The position numbers and the translations under genes are program-made. Shown here piece by piece: positions 25,024-32,092 of a stretch of DNA of 32,092 nucleotides (its first letter is position 1; every line of letters starts with the position of its first letter). The stretch is from Clostridiaceae bacterium. GTDB lineage: Bacteria; Bacillota; Clostridia; Saccharofermentanales; DTU023. Below the pieces are notes generated by a model. It saw only the letters and a list, made by a program, of their open reading frames with translations. It did no database searches and was not told where the DNA came from. The stretch covers positions 1 through 32,092 of the forward strand of contig JAAYRL010000034.1 in NCBI GenBank assembly GCA_012518795.1, read 5' to 3'.

Positions 25024-25779
25024 ATGAAAACGTGGAAAGTAATACCAATTAAATATGGCTCAATCGACCTCGATTATTCGAATATGACAAACTATAAGAA
25101 TAAAGGTGTGCAAATAACAGTTCCTATTTGGGGTGCAGCCATCACAGATGGTAATACGAAAATAATTGTTGATACAGGAGTCCGAGATGCTGCAGAGTAT
25201 AAAGCAGCTGAACCCGGCTTTTCTCAACAAGAAGATGAAATTACGGAGAATGCAATCAAATCGATTATGGGATGGGATTGTCTTGATGTGGATATAGTTA
25301 TAAATACTCATTTACATGTAGATCATGCCGGGTGTAATTATCTCTTCAAAAATGCAAAATTCTATGTTCAAAAAACAGAATGGGAAGCTGCTCATAATCC
25401 TTTAATTCCTGAAAAACCGTTTTATCTTGTCAAAGATTTCGATAAAACAGCGGTAAAATATTTTCAATGGAATTTTTTGGAAGGTGATTCCGATATTTTG
25501 GAAGGGATTTCAGTTATTACAACCCCCGGTCATACCAGAGGGCATCAGTCAGTTTTAGTAAATATCGAAGAAGGCGTTCTTTGTATCACAGGAGATATTT
25601 CGAATATTGCAGATAATGTAAACGAAAATTTGGAACCTAATATTATTGTCGATGTTCCGGGGACTTACGAAAGCATAAAAAGAGTTAGACAATTTGCTGA
25701 CTACATGCTTCCCGGACATGATCCCAATATTATATCCGGTAAATCTGAATTTATTAAAGTAGTAGACTATGAGAATTAG
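25024..25779 (+). CDS. metallo-beta-lactamase-fold hydrolase, N-acyl-homoserine-lactonase family
   Basis: A 251-residue hydrolase of the lactonase branch of the metallo-beta-lactamase fold. All metal ligands are present: His96, His98, Asp100 and His101 in THLHVDHAG, His170 in TPGHTRGH, Asp191 in ITGD, and His232 in LPGHD. The N-terminal VPIWGAAITDGNTKIIVDTG matches AHL-lactonase-like proteins such as AiiA and BlcC. The BlcC relatives hydrolyse gamma-butyrolactone, so lactone cleavage is plausible, but quorum-signal degradation should not be assumed. No signal peptide is present, so it is cytoplasmic. Its place between CoA-transferase and reductase genes suggests a metabolic substrate. The ribosome site is weak (TGTGAA), hinting at lower expression than its neighbours. 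Confidence 0.88.
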   Translation: MKTWKVIPIKYGSIDLDYSNMTNYKNKGVQITVPIWGAAITDGNTKIIVDTGVRDAAEYKAAEPGFSQQEDEITENAIKSIMGWDCLDVDIVINTHLHVDHAGCNYLFKNAKFYVQKTEWEAAHNPLIPEKPFYLVKDFDKTAVKYFQWNFLEGDSDILEGISVITTPGHTRGHQSVLVNIEEGVLCITGDISNIADNVNENLEPNIIVDVPGTYESIKRVRQFADYMLPGHDPNIISGKSEFIKVVDYEN

Positions 25780-25863
25780 GATCAAATAATTAATTTAATA
25801 TTGTTTTTATTTATATGAGTAAAAAGAAATAAAAAATATATTTGTGAAATAGGAGGAAATTCA

Positions 25864-26601
25864 ATGAAATTAGTAGACAAAGTTTGTATCGTAACCGGAG
25901 CAGGCAGAGGTCTGGGACAAGGTATTGCCCTAAAGCTTGCTAAAGAAGGTGCAAAAGTTGTGGTAGCCGATATTACGGAAGAAGCAACTGAAGATACTGT
26001 ACGCATGATCAAAGAAGCGGGCGGTGAAGCAACCGGTGTTGCCGTAAACATTGCTGATTATGATCAAGTACAAGCCATGTTTGCAAAGGTGTTGGAAGTT
26101 TATGGTGACTATGACGCAATAGTCAATAATGCCGGAATCAATCGCGATCGGATGATCCATAAAATGTCAGTTGAAGAATGGCAAGTAGTTATTGACGTTG
26201 ATCTGACAGGTACATTCTACTGTGTTCAAGAAGCAGTCAAATATCTCAGAGAAAAAGGCTCAGGTTCCATAGTCAACATTGCTTCAGGCAGCTGGTTGGG
26301 TAATTTAGGTCAAGCCAATTATGCCGCCGCTAAAGCCGGTGTTGTAGGTCTGACTAAAACTGCTGCCAGAGAATTGGCAATCAAAGGCGTAACCTGTAAT
26401 GCAATTTGCCCGGGATTTATTAAAACCGATATGACAACTTCCATGCCTGAAGCTGCTTGGGATCGCATGATGGCAAAAATCCCGATGGGCTATGCCGGCG
26501 AACCGGAAGATGTTGGTAATTTAGTTGCTTTCTTAGTATCTGATGAGGCCAGATATATTACGGCAGAAGTAATTAATGTAGGTGGAGGTATGATCGTATA
26601 A
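25864..26601 (+). CDS. FabG-like short-chain dehydrogenase/reductase
   Basis: A classical SDR of 245 residues resembling 3-oxoacyl-ACP reductase and PhaB-type acetoacetyl-CoA reductase. The nucleotide motif is TGAGRGLGQG (11-20), with Asp36 (VVADI) favouring NAD over NADP. NNAG is at 88-91, and the catalytic Ser141, Tyr153 and Lys157 are in NIASGSWLGNLGQANYAAAK. The tetrad position usually filled by Asn (NLTG) is Asp113 in DVDLTG, and the Ser-Tyr loop is one residue shorter than in E. coli FabG. Next to a thiolase and CoA-transferase, and away from fatty-acid synthesis genes, a role on 3-hydroxyacyl/3-ketoacyl-CoA is more likely than in lipid synthesis. AGGAGG precedes the start; the thiolase begins 26 bases on. 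Confidence 0.9.
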   Translation: MKLVDKVCIVTGAGRGLGQGIALKLAKEGAKVVVADITEEATEDTVRMIKEAGGEATGVAVNIADYDQVQAMFAKVLEVYGDYDAIVNNAGINRDRMIHKMSVEEWQVVIDVDLTGTFYCVQEAVKYLREKGSGSIVNIASGSWLGNLGQANYAAAKAGVVGLTKTAARELAIKGVTCNAICPGFIKTDMTTSMPEAAWDRMMAKIPMGYAGEPEDVGNLVAFLVSDEARYITAEVINVGGGMIV

Positions 26602-26627
26602 TTTACGATTTAGAAAGGAAAGAATAG

Positions 26628-27809
26628 ATGACGAAAGTAGTTTTAGTAGATGGAGCAAGACTTCCGGTAGGTAGTTTCGGTGGTAGTCTCAAAGGTTTTT
26701 CACCTTCAGATATGGCAGGTATGGTTATAGCTGAAGCTGTAAAACGTTCAGGCATTAAACCGGAAGATGTTGACGAGTTAATTGTCGGAGAAGTCGGTCA
26801 AGTTGATGAAGACGGTTTTATTGCACGTGTTTGTGGTGTTAAAGGCGGTTTACCGTTAGAAACCACGGCTTATTCCGTTAATAGACAATGTGCATCCGGC
26901 TTACAAGCTATAGCAGATGCCTATATGCAAATCAAGACCGGCCACGCGGAAGTAGTTGCTTGTTGTGGTACGGAAAGTATCTCGCGCTTACCATATTATC
27001 AATTTGATTCTCGCTGGGGAGCAAAAATGGGAGATAGAAATTTCAAAGATGGTGTTATCTCAATTTTAACCTGGCCGATCGATCAATCGCATAACGGTAC
27101 CGGTGCAGAAAAAGTTGCTGAAAAATATAATGTCAGCCGTGAAGAGCAAGATAAATTTGCTGCAAGAAGTCAAAACTTGGCAGAAAAAGCAATTGCAGCA
27201 GGTCGTTATAAAGATGAAATCATACCGGTTGAACTTGTAGATCGCAAAGGAAACGTAACAATCTTTGATACGGATGAAGGAGTCCGCCCGGGATCAACAC
27301 CGGAAAAATTAGCCAAATTAAGGCCGGCTTTTGTCAAAGGCGGAACCGTAACAGCAGGTAACTCTTCAACTCTTAATGACGGAGCTGCAGCAGTTATTGT
27401 TATGTCGGAAGATAAAGCTAAAGAATTAGGTGTAACACCGATTGCAGAAGTTATTGATTTTGCAATTGCCGGTAATGAACCGTCTTTGTTCGGTTATGCA
27501 CCGAAATTCTCAACCGATAAGCTAATGGAAAAACTGGATATGGATGTTAAATCCATCGATATGATTGAAATCAATGAAGCTTTTGCTGTTCAAGCTTATG
27601 CGGTAGCAAGAGATCTTGATTTAGATATGGATAAAGTAAATAAGTATGGTGGCGGTATTTCAATCGGGCATCCTTTAGGTGCAACAGGTACTATCTTGGC
27701 TTTGAAAGTTATGTATGAATTCAAACTGACCGATATAGAAGATGCACTCGTAGCGATGTGTATCGGTGGTGGACAGGGAATGTCTATGTATTTTAAGAGA
27801 TACAGCTAA
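26628..27809 (+). CDS. thiolase (acetyl-CoA C-acyltransferase)
   Basis: A 393-residue thiolase that cleaves 3-ketoacyl-CoA with CoA or condenses two acyl-CoAs. All catalytic residues are in canonical positions: nucleophile Cys88 in NRQCASGLQA, NEAFAVQ, His348 in GGGISIGHPLGATG and Cys378 in CIGGGQGMS. The residue numbering matches short-chain biosynthetic-type thiolases, so acetoacetyl-CoA or a similar short substrate is likely. GAAAGGA precedes the ATG. It is tightly packed between the FabG-like reductase (26 bases) and the ABC ATPase gene (20 bases), strongly suggesting one transcript with the transporter. Confidence 0.95.
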   Translation: MTKVVLVDGARLPVGSFGGSLKGFSPSDMAGMVIAEAVKRSGIKPEDVDELIVGEVGQVDEDGFIARVCGVKGGLPLETTAYSVNRQCASGLQAIADAYMQIKTGHAEVVACCGTESISRLPYYQFDSRWGAKMGDRNFKDGVISILTWPIDQSHNGTGAEKVAEKYNVSREEQDKFAARSQNLAEKAIAAGRYKDEIIPVELVDRKGNVTIFDTDEGVRPGSTPEKLAKLRPAFVKGGTVTAGNSSTLNDGAAAVIVMSEDKAKELGVTPIAEVIDFAIAGNEPSLFGYAPKFSTDKLMEKLDMDVKSIDMIEINEAFAVQAYAVARDLDLDMDKVNKYGGGISIGHPLGATGTILALKVMYEFKLTDIEDALVAMCIGGGQGMSMYFKRYS

Positions 27810-27829
27810 AGAATTAAAGAGGTAGAGAA

Positions 27830-29329
27830 ATGGCAAACGATTTTATATTGGAAATGTCCGGAATAAATAAAGCTTTTGCAGGAACGCAAGCTTTAAGCGA
27901 AGCGAGTTTCCATGTAAAGCGAGGTGAGACACACTGCCTAGTCGGCGCCAACGGCGCCGGCAAGTCCACCTTAATGAAAATTCTGGGGGGAGCTTATCAA
28001 AGAGATTCCGGAGAAATTAAATTCGATGGCGATTTATTTCCGGAACATTATACAACGCTGAGAAGTCGAGAAAAAGGTGTGGCAATTATTTATCAAGAAC
28101 TTTCTCTGGTTAATACATTGTCAGTTGCAGAAAATATTTTCTTAAATCAATATGATTCGCGGTTTGTTCAATGGGACAAAATGCAACAGGAAGCAAAAAA
28201 ACTTTGTGACCGTTTTAATATTGATATTGATGTAACAGTGCCGGTATCTCAACTCAGCATTGGTCAAAAACAATTAGTAGAAATCAGTAAAGCATTGTCA
28301 ATCGGTGCGAAGCTGATTGTCATGGACGAACCTTCTGCAACCTTATCGGAAGAAGAATTTGAAATCCTAATCGGCATTATTGACGAATTGAAAAGACAAC
28401 ACATCACGATTGTTTATATTTCGCATAGATTGGATGAATTATTCCAAATTGGTGACTCAATTACTGTTTTAAGAGACGGTAGAACCGTTCATTCCGGTCC
28501 TTTGTCGGAATTGACAATCGACAGCCTCGTACGACATATGATTGGCAGAAGTGTTGAAACGGAACAATTAATTCATACCGACATCGATGAAACTGATTCG
28601 ATGATAGTTTTCGAAAATGCCAAATCTGAGAAGGTAGGTCCGATTAATTTTGATATTAAACGTGGTGAAGTTTTCGGTATATACGGTCTGGTTGGCTCGG
28701 GTAGAACTGAAGTATTGCGGATGCTCTACGGAGTAGACCATATGCTGGAAGGTCGCATAGTATATCAGGGCGAAGAATATCATCCGAAAAGTCCGGGGCA
28801 GGCAATAAAACACGGTATGGGCTTAGTTCCTGAAGATCGTAGAAAACAGGGGATTGTCGGAATTCATCCTGTTTGGGAAAATGCGACCTTAGCTTCATTA
28901 GATAAAATGAAAAAAGGCGCTTTTTTGGATCTGAAATTCATGAAAGAAGAAGTAGAAAAATATGTGGAGAGTATCTCGATTAAAACACCGAGTGTTAATA
29001 CCATCATAAGTAACTTGAGTGGAGGTAATCAGCAAAAAGTTGTTCTCGCAAAATGGTTGATTCAAGATTGCGAACTGCTGCTCGTCGATGAGCCTACCCA
29101 AGGTATCGACGTCGGAGCGAAAGATCAGATTTATCACATTATAAATGACATGGTAGGTATGGGCAAAACCGTAATTATAGTATCTTCTGAGCTTGATGAG
29201 TTGAGACGTATCTGCAATAGAATTGCTGTAATGTACGAATTTGAACAAGTGCATATTTTCGATAATATGACTGCTACTAAAGATGATATACAACATGCTG
29301 CGTTAACTGGAGGTGTTTACAATGACTAA
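27830..29329 (+). CDS. sugar-type ABC importer ATPase, RbsA/MglA family (two ABC domains)
   Basis: A 499-residue protein with two fused ATP-binding cassettes, as in ribose, galactose, xylose and autoinducer-2 importers. Domain 1 has Walker A GANGAGKST, the Q-loop IYQELSLV, a signature-like LSIGQKQ and Walker B LIVMDEPSATL. Domain 2 has the degenerate Walker A GLVGSGRTE usual for this family, signature LSGGNQQK, and LLLVDEPTQGIDVG. The second site is therefore probably non-hydrolytic, as in its relatives. The ligand cannot be told from the ATPase. It starts 20 bases after the thiolase and its stop overlaps the permease start by eight bases. Confidence 0.95.
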   Translation: MANDFILEMSGINKAFAGTQALSEASFHVKRGETHCLVGANGAGKSTLMKILGGAYQRDSGEIKFDGDLFPEHYTTLRSREKGVAIIYQELSLVNTLSVAENIFLNQYDSRFVQWDKMQQEAKKLCDRFNIDIDVTVPVSQLSIGQKQLVEISKALSIGAKLIVMDEPSATLSEEEFEILIGIIDELKRQHITIVYISHRLDELFQIGDSITVLRDGRTVHSGPLSELTIDSLVRHMIGRSVETEQLIHTDIDETDSMIVFENAKSEKVGPINFDIKRGEVFGIYGLVGSGRTEVLRMLYGVDHMLEGRIVYQGEEYHPKSPGQAIKHGMGLVPEDRRKQGIVGIHPVWENATLASLDKMKKGAFLDLKFMKEEVEKYVESISIKTPSVNTIISNLSGGNQQKVVLAKWLIQDCELLLVDEPTQGIDVGAKDQIYHIINDMVGMGKTVIIVSSELDELRRICNRIAVMYEFEQVHIFDNMTATKDDIQHAALTGGVYND

Positions 29330-30284
29330 AACAAACAAAATGAGTTTCCAAGATATACTCAAAAAATATAATTTATTGTTGTTACTACTTTTCTTTACTG
29401 TATTAGCAACTATTCTCTCGCCAAACTTTTTATCTGTGAGAAATATTTTCAATATATTGAGAAGTGCGAGCTTTACAGGCATTATGTCGATCGGTATGAC
29501 TTTTGTTATCTTAACCGGCGGGATTGACTTGTCGGTAGGCTATATGGGAAACATGGCAGGTATGCTTTGTTGTTTCCTGATCATTAATGGAATGCCGATA
29601 TTACCGGGAATGATTCTTGGTATAGTTGCCGGCGGAATACTCGGTTTTGTATCGGGTTCCATAATTCAGCTATTTAAGCTTCCGCCATATATTACAACTT
29701 TAGCAATGCAAATGGTTGCTCAAGGTGTTTCATTGCTATTTACCAATGGTAACGTTATTACCGGATTACCCGAAGGATTAAGTTTTATTGGTAAGACCAA
29801 TCTATTCAATTATGTACCTTTGGTTGGTATCATTTGGATCGTACTAACCATAATTTCCGCATTGTTGCTTAAATATACACCGTTTGGCAGAAGAATCTAT
29901 GCTATTGGCGGTAATCAGGAAGCTGCTTACTTGTCAGGTATCAATGTTAAGAAATATTCAATCTTAGTCTTTGTTATCTCAGGTTGTTTAGCTGCATTTG
30001 CCGGTGTTTTGATGGCTTCATATTTAACAGTTGGTCAACCGACAGCTATTGTTCAAGGTGAAACGAATGCGATTGCATCGGTTGTTATCGGCGGAACCAG
30101 TATGAGAGGTGGTTTCGGTGGAGTTGTCGGTACATTCGGCGGTGTTATTTTGATGCAAATTATCACTAATATTTTCAACTTAGTCGGTGTACCACCATTC
30201 ATGCAATACATCTTCAAAGGTGTAATTATTGTTGCAGCACTGATTTTGAACAAATTTGTTAGTGGCGAAAACAAACAAAATTAA
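29322..30284 (+). CDS. sugar-type ABC importer permease, RbsC family
   Basis: A 320-residue integral membrane protein with about eight to ten hydrophobic helices and the family motif TFVILTGGIDLSVGYMGNMAG near residues 56-76. The cytoplasmic coupling segment TPFGRRIYAIGGNQEAAYLSGI and GGTSMRGGFGGVVGTFGGV also match the family. I chose ATG 29322, about eight bases after GGAGG, since a GTG at 29313 overlaps that ribosome site. Overlap with the ATPase stop (29327-29329) indicates translational coupling. Confidence 0.94.
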   Translation: MTKTNKMSFQDILKKYNLLLLLLFFTVLATILSPNFLSVRNIFNILRSASFTGIMSIGMTFVILTGGIDLSVGYMGNMAGMLCCFLIINGMPILPGMILGIVAGGILGFVSGSIIQLFKLPPYITTLAMQMVAQGVSLLFTNGNVITGLPEGLSFIGKTNLFNYVPLVGIIWIVLTIISALLLKYTPFGRRIYAIGGNQEAAYLSGINVKKYSILVFVISGCLAAFAGVLMASYLTVGQPTAIVQGETNAIASVVIGGTSMRGGFGGVVGTFGGVILMQIITNIFNLVGVPPFMQYIFKGVIIVAALILNKFVSGENKQN

Positions 30285-30306
30285 TTTAAAAAGCATTATA
30301 ATTAAA

Positions 30307-30352
30307 GGTAAGAAGTTTTGTTCAGTCTTGAGATTACAGAATACTTCTTACC
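30307..30352 (+). other. 10-bp stem-loop after the permease gene
   Basis: GGTAAGAAGT (30307-30316) and ACTTCTTACC (30343-30352) pair perfectly around a 26-base loop. There is no T-run after it on the + strand, so it is more likely an mRNA 3'-protecting or processing element than a terminator. Confidence 0.6.
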
Positions 30353-30367
30353 ACAAAAACGAGTTAT

Positions 30368-30387
30368 TTCATTAGAAATCTAATGAA
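30368..30387 (+). other. second stem-loop in the permease–binding protein gap
   Basis: TTCATTAG and CTAATGAA form a perfect 8-bp stem with an AAAT loop. No U-tract follows. Confidence 0.45.
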
Positions 30388-30396
30388 TTAATAAGG

Positions 30397-30449
30397 CTGA
30401 TTACGAAAAGATAAATAATAGATAAAACTGATTTTCTCTTCGTAAGCAG
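30397..30449 (+). other. third stem-loop, just before the binding-protein ribosome site
   Basis: CTGATTACGAAAAGA (30397-30411) and TCTCTTCGTAAGCAG (30435-30449) pair at 13 of 15 positions around a 23-base loop, ending 15 bases before AGGAGG at 30465-30470. Either a 5' stabilising stem or a regulator site. Confidence 0.5.
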
Positions 30450-30475
30450 ACCAAGCAAATCTCTAGGAGGAAAAA

Positions 30476-31597
30476 ATGAAAAAGAAAAGTTTGTTAAAAA
30501 CACTTAGTCTCTTATTATCACTCGTGATGATGTTTGCTTTAATTGCAGGCTGTTCAAAAGATGATGATAAAAAAGATGACAAAAAAGAAGAAAAAGCAGA
30601 AGAAAAAGTAGAAGAAAAAGCTGACGACAAAAAAGAAGAAAAAGCTGAAGAAAAAGAAGAAAAAGCTGAAGAGCCGGCAAAAGAAACGGAAGCAGCACCT
30701 GATGTATCAGATGAAGGTTTTGTAATCGGTTTTGCTCAAGCTCAAGCAGACTCACCTTACTATGTAACATTGCAAGATTCAGCCGAAGCGGCTTGCGAAG
30801 AAGCCGGTGTTGATTTCAGACTGATTGATGCTGCAAAAGATCCTTCCAAACAAAGCCAAGACGTTGCTGACTTAATTCAAGCAGGCGTTGACCTGGTTAT
30901 CTTGAATCCGGTTGACTCCGACAGCTGTGCACCTGCCATCCAATCTTCATTAGATTCAGGTGTACCTTTAATCACAGTTAACAGACCTTCTAACGCAGAG
31001 GGTTCAGTATCTCACGTTGGTGAAGATAACAAATTGATGGGTAAAACTGTTGGCTTAGCTGCTCTTGACCTCTTAGGCGGCAGTGGCAATGTTGAAGGTA
31101 AAGTAATCATTGAATTCATGGGCGGTGCCGGTAATAATAACACCAACTTAAGATCAGCAGGTTTCCATGAAGCATTTGAAGGCGAAGGCGTAGAAATTGT
31201 TCAATCACCATACTGTGACTTTAACCGAGCTAAAGCAGTAGAAGCTGCTCAAGACTTATTCCAAGCCAATCCTGACGTTGAATTAGTATTTGCTCACAAT
31301 GATGATATGGCGATCGGTGCAATGCAAGTTGCAGAACAACAAGGTCTGGAAGGAATTTTCTTCACAGGTGTTGACGGATTGATGGAAGCTGTAGAATATA
31401 TTGTTGAAGGTAAATATCATGTAACAACCATGAATGACCCGAAACTCCAAGGTCAAGAATCCGTAAAAGTTGCTCTGAAAATTTTAGCCGGTGAAGAAGT
31501 TGATGACTTCGTAGACGTTGGTACTCAATTGATTACAGCAGACAATGCTGCTGATTATGTCAGTGACGAAGACTTTGCAACGCAAGTTAAAGATTAA
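30476..31597 (+). CDS. sugar-binding lipoprotein of an RbsB-type ABC importer
   Basis: The extracytoplasmic ligand-binding component. A type II signal peptide (MKKKSLLKTLSLLLSLVMMF) ends in lipobox LIAGC with acylated Cys26. Residues 27 to about 75 form an exceptionally charged linker made of Lys, Glu, Asp and Ala. The type 1 periplasmic-binding fold then starts at FVIGFAQAQADSPYYVTLQ, with ILNPVDSDSCAPAI, VTVNRP-like ITVNRPSNAE, and FAHNDDMAIGAMQ, FFTGVDG typical of ribose/galactose-binding proteins. The sugar is not determinable. AGGAGG precedes the ATG and two terminators follow. High expression relative to its partners is likely from the strong ribosome site and flanking stem-loops. Confidence 0.93.
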   Translation: MKKKSLLKTLSLLLSLVMMFALIAGCSKDDDKKDDKKEEKAEEKVEEKADDKKEEKAEEKEEKAEEPAKETEAAPDVSDEGFVIGFAQAQADSPYYVTLQDSAEAACEEAGVDFRLIDAAKDPSKQSQDVADLIQAGVDLVILNPVDSDSCAPAIQSSLDSGVPLITVNRPSNAEGSVSHVGEDNKLMGKTVGLAALDLLGGSGNVEGKVIIEFMGGAGNNNTNLRSAGFHEAFEGEGVEIVQSPYCDFNRAKAVEAAQDLFQANPDVELVFAHNDDMAIGAMQVAEQQGLEGIFFTGVDGLMEAVEYIVEGKYHVTTMNDPKLQGQESVKVALKILAGEEVDDFVDVGTQLITADNAADYVSDEDFATQVKD

Positions 31598-31692
31598 TTG
31601 TCGGACATATCAAAAATTAAATATGGAATATCTCTGAGATTAACTTAAGAGAATTCCGGATACATCTCATAGAACATCCCAAAGAGATGAAC

Positions 31693-31733
31693 AAAACTCC
31701 AAAGCCTGATTCGGGTCTTTGGAGTTTTCTTAT
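31693..31733 (+). terminator. intrinsic terminator 1 after the binding-protein gene
   Basis: AAAACTCCAAAG (31693-31704) pairs with CTTTGGAGTTTT (31717-31728), with an inner CC/GG pair, followed by a T-rich tail. Confidence 0.88.
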
Positions 31734-31842
31734 TTAAAATCAAATTTAAGAATAATTAACATGCTTTTAATCTGATTTAACATGGTTTCAAGATGATCTA
31801 ACGGGATGATCAACATCTGAATTTAATCCTTATCAGAAAATG

Positions 31843-31890
31843 AAAAACTCCAAAATCTTACAATTAACGGGTTTTGGAGTTTTGTGTTTT
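31843..31890 (+). terminator. intrinsic terminator 2, near-copy of terminator 1
   Basis: AAAACTCCAAAA (31844-31855) pairs with TTTTGGAGTTTT (31872-31883) around a 16-base loop, followed by GTGTTTTT. The stem differs from terminator 1 by one base pair. Confidence 0.82.
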
Positions 31891-32092
31891 TAAAAATCTT
31901 GTGGGCATATTGTGCTTAATTGTTAAATTTTGGTTATTATTCTCAAATTTTCAGTATTTACTCACTCCTTGTATATTAATGTTCATCAGAGTCGTGTAAC
32001 TTTGATGACTGTTTTCTGTTAATCTCTCAATCCACGTGAGATAATAGAACCGTGCAGTTGAGGGCGTCGTTGCACTCCTTGAGATTTCAGTC

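Larger units (their letters stand above)
31598..32092 (+). other. 3' untranslated region and window end without a clear gene
   Basis: Holds a hairpin (31625-31657: GGAAT-A-TCTCT with AGAGAATTCC), two similar terminators, a 10-bp hairpin at 31983-32008 (TCATCAGAGT with ACTTTGATGA, one G-T pair) and a foldable, less AT-rich terminal segment. A 46-codon open frame on the - strand (32091 down to a stop at 31951-31953) runs off the window. It lacks any recognisable motif and I do not call it a gene. Confidence 0.5.

Noticed and set aside
25024-25779. Quorum-quenching system based on the AHL-lactonase-family gene
   Set aside because: AHL signalling is not expected in Clostridia and all neighbours are metabolic; the family includes metabolic lactonases, so quorum quenching is not supported.
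30504-30770. 88-codon - strand frame rich in Leu and Phe, looking like a membrane protein
   Set aside because: It is the antisense of the Lys/Glu linker of the binding lipoprotein; AAA/GAA codons read backwards give Leu/Phe.
18-32092. CRISPR array, tRNA and rRNA genes
   Set aside because: No regularly spaced repeat set beyond the 2.6-copy tandem repeat, no cloverleaf with GTTCRA-type loop, and no rRNA segment recognised.

Overview
The window is AT-rich bacterial DNA with strong AGGAGG-type ribosome sites and U-tailed intrinsic terminators. Gene content points to an anaerobic, fermentative member of the Firmicutes, class Clostridia: yicC–remA–gmk–rpoZ gene order, a one-chain (alpha2) glycyl-tRNA synthetase, HemZ-type radical SAM oxidase, pyruvate phosphate dikinase, a lactate dehydrogenase-family enzyme and an RbsABC-type sugar importer. 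I cannot name a genus from the sequence alone.

Layout. Positions 1-7.8 kb are housekeeping genes, all on the + strand: tsaB, an HPr/Crh-like regulator without the phosphorylatable histidine, uvrC, a metallophosphoesterase, yicC, remA, gmk, rpoZ with an unusually long acidic/basic tail, and glyQS. After a 400-base gap ending in a strong hairpin comes ppdK (8.2-10.8 kb). A short region with an operator-like palindrome, a -10 box and a terminator (10.93-11.06 kb) looks like a small RNA or attenuated leader. A DUF1624-type membrane acyltransferase, hemZ and an ldh-family gene follow. A leucyl aminopeptidase and a DNA polymerase IV lie on the - strand (14.7-17.4 kb). The + strand resumes with a PfkB sugar kinase, a long-chain acyl-CoA synthetase-like protein and a glycerate kinase.

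The right third (22.1-31.6 kb) is the most distinctive part. An acyl-CoA synthetase that has lost its N-terminal part lies just downstream of IS-end-like direct repeats. It is followed by a same-strand run of CoA-transferase, lactonase-type metallo-beta-lactamase-fold hydrolase, FabG-like reductase, thiolase, and a complete sugar-type ABC importer (ATPase, permease, lipoprotein). There is no recognisable terminator between these genes. Together they suggest uptake of a small polar compound, possibly with lactone opening, followed by CoA activation, oxidation of a 3-hydroxyacyl-CoA and thiolytic cleavage. That is an inference from gene order and families; the substrate is unknown. The ABC part has three successive stem-loops before the binding-protein gene and two near-identical terminators after it.

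No tRNA, rRNA, CRISPR array or intact insertion sequence was seen. The last ~75 bases look compositionally different from their AT-rich surroundings and can fold, but I could not identify them.
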